Shown here one piece after another: positions 6,638 through 6,863 of a stretch of 6,863 bases of DNA. The notes beneath the pieces are model-generated. The model did not search any database. It was not told where the DNA came from and saw only the letters and a list, made by a program, of their open reading frames with translations. Each line of letters begins with the position of its first letter. Within the stretch, counting starts at the first letter, position 1. Made by a program: the position numbers and the translations under genes. The stretch is from Thermodesulfobacteriota bacterium (GTDB lineage: Bacteria; Desulfobacterota; Dissulfuribacteria; Dissulfuribacterales; UBA3076): assembly GCA_003645605.1 (NCBI GenBank), contig QNAY01000068.1, forward strand, positions 1 through 6,863, written 5' to 3'.

Positions 6638-6643
6638 CTCCTT
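6638..6643 (-). promoter_or_regulatory. Shine-Dalgarno AAGGAG of the Mth938-like gene
   Basis: A strong AAGGAG on the minus strand, 9 nt from ATG 6628. It rules against the longer in-frame starts at 6646 and 6652. Confidence 0.8.
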
Positions 6644-6682
6644 CATGGCCACAAAAAAGCCGTCCCGCTTTGTGGAAAAGCA

Positions 6683-6826
6683 TAGATTGTGTCTGAACGA
6701 AAACTAACCAAAACTGTCATTTCGAGCAAAGCGAGAAATTTTATCGTACTGAAAATACAGGCATTAAAGATTTCTCCCTACGGTCGAAATGACAAAAAGA
6801 GGGGTTTTCGTTCAGGCACTAGATTG
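6683..6826. repeat. 7-bp direct repeats TAGATTG flanking the MITE-like element
   Basis: TAGATTG at 6683-6689 and again at 6820-6826 bracket the element. The left copy shares its last G with the outermost base of the extended inverted repeat, so the exact border is uncertain by about one base. A chance 7-bp match placed exactly at both ends is unlikely. Confidence 0.65.
6690..6819. mobile_element. MITE-like non-autonomous element
   Basis: This 130-bp element has terminal inverted repeats: CTGAACGAAAAC (6693-6704) pairs perfectly with GTTTTCGTTCAG (6804-6815), and the match extends outward to 15 of 16 bases (6689-6704 with 6804-6819). A second inverted pair lies inside, TGTCATTTCGA (6715-6725) with TCGAAATGACA (6784-6794), followed by looser pairing of GCGAGAAATTTT with AAGATTTCTCCC. 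The whole can fold into one long imperfect hairpin. TAGATTG stands directly at both outer borders (6683-6689, 6820-6826), as a target-site duplication would. There is no transposase frame, so it would depend on an enzyme encoded elsewhere. It lies about 60 bp upstream of the Mth938-like start. The inner motif resembles palindromes common in many bacterial genomes, so a REP-type origin is the alternative. Confidence 0.75.
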
Positions 6827-6863
6827 CTCCCGATGAGTGTAGTATAGTCAAGACACTTATTAC

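Noticed and set aside
6841..6851. Promoter-like TTGACT / TATACT on the minus strand upstream of the MITE-like element
   Set aside because: The two hexamers share a base rather than being about 17 bp apart, and the partner boxes would lie outside the window or are weak. No usable promoter can be supported.

Overview
All recognisable genes lie on the minus strand, so transcription runs from the right edge to the left. In transcription order they are: a Mth938-like small protein, a CbiA-family cobyrinate a,c-diamide synthase overlapping it by 7 nt, a fused SecDF translocase subunit, MurA, and the first 60 codons of MoaA, cut by the left edge. The content is housekeeping: cobamide or siroheme-type amidation, protein export, peptidoglycan precursor synthesis and molybdenum cofactor synthesis. 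Moderate GC and an anaerobic-type cofactor gene set fit an anaerobic bacterium, perhaps of the Desulfobacterota. That placement is an inference from overall gene flavour, not from a marker gene.

Layout: 1-182 moaA (5' part); 183-478 a non-coding gap dominated by a 118-bp tandem repeat with operator-like palindromes; 479-1741 murA; 1742-2064 an AT-rich spacer with a doubtful small ORF and heptamer tandem repeats at both ends; 2065-4638 secDF; 4639-4787 a short leader with a stem-loop and two more heptamer copies; 4788-6284 cbiA; 6278-6628 the Mth938-like gene; 6629-6863 upstream DNA holding a 130-bp MITE-like element flanked by 7-bp direct repeats.

The Mth938-like gene and cbiA form a clear two-gene unit. 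The other genes are separated by about 140-325 bp of repeat-rich DNA and probably do not form one tight operon. The genes are ordinary; the interest is between them. Three different repeat classes occupy the spacers: a tandem palindrome-ended repeat that supplies the murA stop codon, heptamer microsatellites touching the secDF stop and lying near the murA start, and an apparent non-autonomous transposable element. I found no phage, CRISPR, toxin-antitoxin or defence genes and no tRNA or rRNA.
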